From assembly GCF_008923185.1 (NCBI RefSeq), contig NZ_WBMT01000008.1, positions 310,001 through 374,000 on the forward strand: a stretch of 64,000 nt of DNA, read 5' to 3'. Below, in pieces: positions 61,257 through 64,000 of the stretch. Each line of letters begins with the position of its first letter. The stretch's first letter is position 1. This DNA is from Actinomadura rudentiformis (GTDB lineage: Bacteria > Actinomycetota > Actinomycetes > Streptosporangiales > Streptosporangiaceae). The notes under the pieces were generated by a model, which did no database searches, was not told the DNA's origin, and saw only the letters and a program-made list of their open reading frames with translations. Made by a program: the position numbers and the translations under genes.

Positions 61257-61467
61257 CCGAAAATCACCTTCGCCGATCGGCTGGTGCGCCGGAGCGGCCA
61301 AAAGACAGATAGCTGAGTGTTCAGAGTAAGCGAGGGCCAAGGCGACCAGCTCGCGAACGTGAGTGCTGACTTCCGTTTTGCACCGTCTGGGCTGACGCCG
61401 CTCTGCAAGAGCTCGGTAGCATCCGCACGTCGCGTCGCCCGGTTGTATTGATTTGGATGGGCCTCAT

Positions 61468-62022
61468 ATGGACGTTTCCAAGGATGGGCGGAGCTGGCGA
61501 ATCGGTACGGATCGCGATGTCGCCTGGCTTGCTGGGCAGACCACGCCCGGCCTCTCGGTCACGACGGCGATTCCGCCGGTGTTCGACGCCTACGCAACCT
61601 TCTACCCGCCTGACCACGTCAGCATCGAGGCCCATGAGCGTGCCGTGGTTGACGAGCTCATCGCGCACACTCCTGACCAGGCCTGGTGGCTGGGTTACCT
61701 CGACACGGGCGCCCACGACATCGTGTTCCCCTTTGCCCCAAGGTTGTCCCTCTACATGGACTGGCCCTATCTGCTGGTGGAGGCCGGGCCCGAACAAGCC
61801 CTCACCTGGCGGACCGGTCACATGCGCGGTGAAGGGGCGCTGCCCGACCTGTTCTTCCCCGCAGATCACTCCTGGCTCGTCTCCGCCCTCTGGGACGACG
61901 CCTGGACCGACATCGGCGGGGCCGCTGGGTTGATCAGGGCCTTGGAGAGCAATCCGCTGGTCAACGCGCGCCGCGTCGGGCCCGACGAGGACGCCCTCCC
62001 GCCAGAGCTCACGCGCGATTAG
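61468..62022 (+). CDS. Hypothetical protein, unknown family
   Basis: A 184-residue soluble acidic protein. Of the TTG at 61453 and the ATG at 61468 I choose the ATG, although neither has a clear RBS. Blocks such as VTTAIPPVFDAYATFYPPDH, WWLGYLDTGAHDIVFPFAPR, LYMDWPYLLVEAGPEQAL and LFFPADHSWLVSALWDDAWT DIG suggest a compact beta-rich fold with many aromatic residues. The pattern resembles actinobacterial proteins annotated only as hypothetical. It lies between two ABC transporter loci. Confidence 0.65.
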   Translation: MDVSKDGRSWRIGTDRDVAWLAGQTTPGLSVTTAIPPVFDAYATFYPPDHVSIEAHERAVVDELIAHTPDQAWWLGYLDTGAHDIVFPFAPRLSLYMDWPYLLVEAGPEQALTWRTGHMRGEGALPDLFFPADHSWLVSALWDDAWTDIGGAAGLIRALESNPLVNARRVGPDEDALPPELTRD

Positions 62023-62065
62023 CTGCCGATGGGGGCTTCGTTGGCGGGACGCGCCGGGCTACTGC

Positions 62066-63766
62066 TCACCGGGCTACGGCTTGGCGGTAGGCCTTGTCGG
62101 TGCTTAGGAGGTTTCGGTGTGTGTCTTCCGTGGTTATGACGCCTTCGTCCAGGACGAGGACACGGTCGGCGGCGTCCAGGAGGGGCGGGCTGCTCGTTAG
62201 CACGATGGTGGTGCGATCGCGGCGTAGCTTGGCGATGTTGCGGGCGATGAGCTGTTCGGTGACTGCGTCGACGGCGGTCGTCGGGTCGTGCAGGACGAGG
62301 ATGTCGGCGTCGGCGGCCAGGGCGCGGGCCAGAGACAGTCGTTGACGCTGGCCGCCTGAGAGGTTCGCGCCGCGGTCGCGGACGCCGTAGTCGAGGCCTT
62401 CGCGGTGGAGGGCGACGACATCGGTCAGCATGGACGCCTCGACGGCCTCGGCGACCATCTGGCTGGTGCCTGACGGGTCGATGTTGGTACGGAGGGTGCC
62501 CGCGAAGATCTCGCCGTCGTACGGGTTCACCAGCACGTGTTCGCGGATTGCTTCGATTGACAGGTTCGCCGTGTCCTGACCGCCGATCCGCACCATGCCG
62601 TCGTGTGAGCTGGGAGGAACGTTGACGGCCAGGATCGCCGCCAGGTCGGCTGCCGCGCGTGGCTGGTAGGCGGCGATCGCCACGAACTCGCCGGCGGACA
62701 CCTTGAATTTCAGCTTGCGCAGGGACCCGTACCCGACGCAGTCGACCTCGAGGTCGCTGCTGGGGGTCAGGCGTTCCGGTCCAGGGGTCATCACTGGGGG
62801 CGCAGCAAGGACCAGCGCCATCCGCTCGGCCGACGCGCGCGCGATCATCACGTACTTCGGCATCTCGGAGAACAGCTTGAGCGGTTCCATGATGAACTGC
62901 GCCAGACCCACGGCCATGACGAGCTCTCCGATGGTGATCTGGCCTTGGAACGCGAGCCGGCCTGCGGTCAGGGTCACGGCGGCGGCAAGGATCGCGTTGA
63001 GGGCCAGGGCGGTGCCCGCGTACGCGCCGTTCACCTTGGCGACGGTGATCGCCTGGTGCTTCGCCTCCGTGCTGACCTTCCGGTAGGAGTGGAAGGCCGC
63101 GTGGTTGCCGCCGAAGCCGCGCAGCGGCCGCAGGCCGGTGATCAGGTCGGCGACCTTCGCGCCAGCTCGGGCCACACGGGCCTGCTGCTCCTGGGTGCCG
63201 GCGCCGATCCGCTTGGACATCACGCTCAGGATCGACAGGATCGCGACGGTGCCGACGATGACCAGGAGGCCGAGCCGGACGCTGGCCATGCCCAGCGCGA
63301 TCGCCGCGATCAGCACCGCGACGAGTGAGCTGATCAGCAGCGGGACGACCTCGATGATGTCGGCGGTCTGGTCGGCGTCCTCGGTGGCGATGGTCAGGAC
63401 CTCGCCGGACTTGAGATCGACGTCCTTCGCCACCGGCTGGAGCCCGCAGCCCGCGACCCGTACCCGCCAGTGGTGCGCCTCGGTCGTGTTGGCCTTCTGC
63501 AGGACGCGCATCCCGAACCGCCAGGAGAACGAGACGGTCGTGATGATCACGGCGAGCGCGGCGATCGACAGGGCGAGGGCGCCGGGGGTTCGGTCCCGCA
63601 TCGTGTGCTCGACGATCAGGCCGAGCGCGATGGGGAAGGCGGTCTCACCGGCTTGGTACATGCCCATGAGGACGGTGCCCCAGGTCATGGCGCCGACGTT
63701 GCGGCGCAGCGCGGTCCTGAGGATCTCGGACCCCGTGCGGGGCTGCTGCGTGTCGGGAGTCGTCAT
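62066..63766 (-). CDS. ABC exporter half with degenerate ATP-binding site
   Basis: A 566-residue exporter (ATG at 63766). The membrane domain has six helices (~30-300). The ATPase domain has a normal signature (NLSGGQRQRLSLARALA) but the Walker A position reads FVAIAAYQPRAAADLAAILA, without the GxxGxGK[S/T] loop, and Walker B reads ILVLHDPTTAVD, with His where the Mg-binding Asp is expected; the H-loop region reads VLTSSPPLLDAAD, lacking His. One composite site is therefore non-hydrolytic. The upstream gene (63841 onward) encodes a second half with the normal AHRL H-loop, so the two should form a heterodimer with one degenerate site. Confidence 0.88.
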   Translation of the reverse strand: MTTPDTQQPRTGSEILRTALRRNVGAMTWGTVLMGMYQAGETAFPIALGLIVEHTMRDRTPGALALSIAALAVIITTVSFSWRFGMRVLQKANTTEAHHWRVRVAGCGLQPVAKDVDLKSGEVLTIATEDADQTADIIEVVPLLISSLVAVLIAAIALGMASVRLGLLVIVGTVAILSILSVMSKRIGAGTQEQQARVARAGAKVADLITGLRPLRGFGGNHAAFHSYRKVSTEAKHQAITVAKVNGAYAGTALALNAILAAAVTLTAGRLAFQGQITIGELVMAVGLAQFIMEPLKLFSEMPKYVMIARASAERMALVLAAPPVMTPGPERLTPSSDLEVDCVGYGSLRKLKFKVSAGEFVAIAAYQPRAAADLAAILAVNVPPSSHDGMVRIGGQDTANLSIEAIREHVLVNPYDGEIFAGTLRTNIDPSGTSQMVAEAVEASMLTDVVALHREGLDYGVRDRGANLSGGQRQRLSLARALAADADILVLHDPTTAVDAVTEQLIARNIAKLRRDRTTIVLTSSPPLLDAADRVLVLDEGVITTEDTHRNLLSTDKAYRQAVAR

Positions 63767-63840
63767 CGAGGTGGCGCGCACTTGTTTCCGGGGTTCGGTG
63801 GGGTGGACGGATTTTGCAAGGTCCGGAGGTTGGCCAATGT

Positions 63841-64000
63841 CTAGCTACCTTCTCGCCAGGCTCGCCACAGTTGCGCGTATCGGCCGCCCAGAGCCACCAG
63901 TTCCTCGTGCGTCCCCTGCTCCACCATGCGACCCGCGTCGAGTACGGCGATTCGGTCAGCCGCCACAGCCTGGGTCAGCCGGTGCGCCACGAACAGCGTG
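63841..64000 (-). CDS. ABC exporter half, C-terminal end (5' part outside window)
   Basis: The last ~52 residues: TLFVAHRLTQAVAADRIAVL (H-loop His present), DAGRMVEQGTHEELVALGGR and a final WRAWREG. This is the standard end of an ABC exporter ATPase domain. It is encoded just upstream of the degenerate half on the same strand, 74 bases apart, consistent with a heterodimeric exporter operon. Confidence 0.9.
   Translation of the reverse strand, partial: TLFVAHRLTQAVAADRIAVLDAGRMVEQGTHEELVALGGRYAQLWRAWREGS

Overview
The window is high-GC, densely coded DNA from a filamentous actinobacterium. The family fits Thermomonosporaceae or Streptosporangiaceae (Actinomadura- or Nonomuraea-like), but no rRNA or ribosomal marker is present to confirm it. 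Supporting signs are strong G/C third positions, many GTG starts, Tat and Sec exported proteins, SigE-type ECF, LuxR, TetR and XRE regulators, GH74 and GH114 enzymes, a DUF2637 conjugative-element protein and actinobacterial integrase remains. It reads as an accessory region: regulator-plus-target pairs and secreted proteins separated by decayed genes and mobile-element scars. No complete tRNA, rRNA, CRISPR array or secondary-metabolite core gene was found.

Layout. 1-3.9 kb: 3' part of a giant metallo-beta-lactamase/NHL-repeat fusion. 4-6.3 kb: methyltransferase remnant, DUF2637 membrane protein, and an att-like copy of a tRNA 3' half. 6.5-10.4 kb: small hypothetical genes, then an actinobacterial HTH protein (interrupted by one extra G) overlapping a putative HExxxH/EGLA zinc peptidase, then a DUF2283 protein. 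10.4-14.1 kb: Tat-exported amidohydrolase divergent from a TetR regulator, each promoter carrying the same pair of palindromes 25 bp apart. 14.3-15.3 kb: broken IS3 element. 15.3-25 kb: alginate-lyase-type secreted enzyme, broken SnoaL gene, a 1,107-residue cyclase/ATPase/LuxR regulator, a soluble histidine kinase, an alpha/beta hydrolase, DUF1772 protein, esterase pseudogene and atypical SDR. 25-28.4 kb: decayed DNA, a DUF2975-XRE pair behind a perfect 21-bp palindrome, a second att-like repeat and a broken tyrosine integrase. 28.5-37.9 kb: STM4015-like protein, chimeric MMPL transporter, two-component system, GH74 enzyme, ECF sigma factor with membrane partner, broken hypothetical gene.

38-52.9 kb: secretion-rich stretch with five small exported proteins (one a C39-like cysteine peptidase), a large exported PA-domain protein divergent from its likely regulator, SnoaL, DUF3592, threonine-dehydratase-like and VOC proteins, and a secreted protein divergent from a LuxR regulator across a perfect inverted repeat. 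53-64 kb: a possible M48-derived pseudoenzyme, TnpB remnant, EEP-family hydrolase, decayed genes, GH114 lipoprotein, one ABC exporter, and a second ABC pair (cut by the window end) in which one half has lost its Walker A site.

Recurring theme: at least seven single-base indels, almost all in short G or C runs, break otherwise well-conserved frames. They are either assembly errors or recent decay, and several calls here depend on which.
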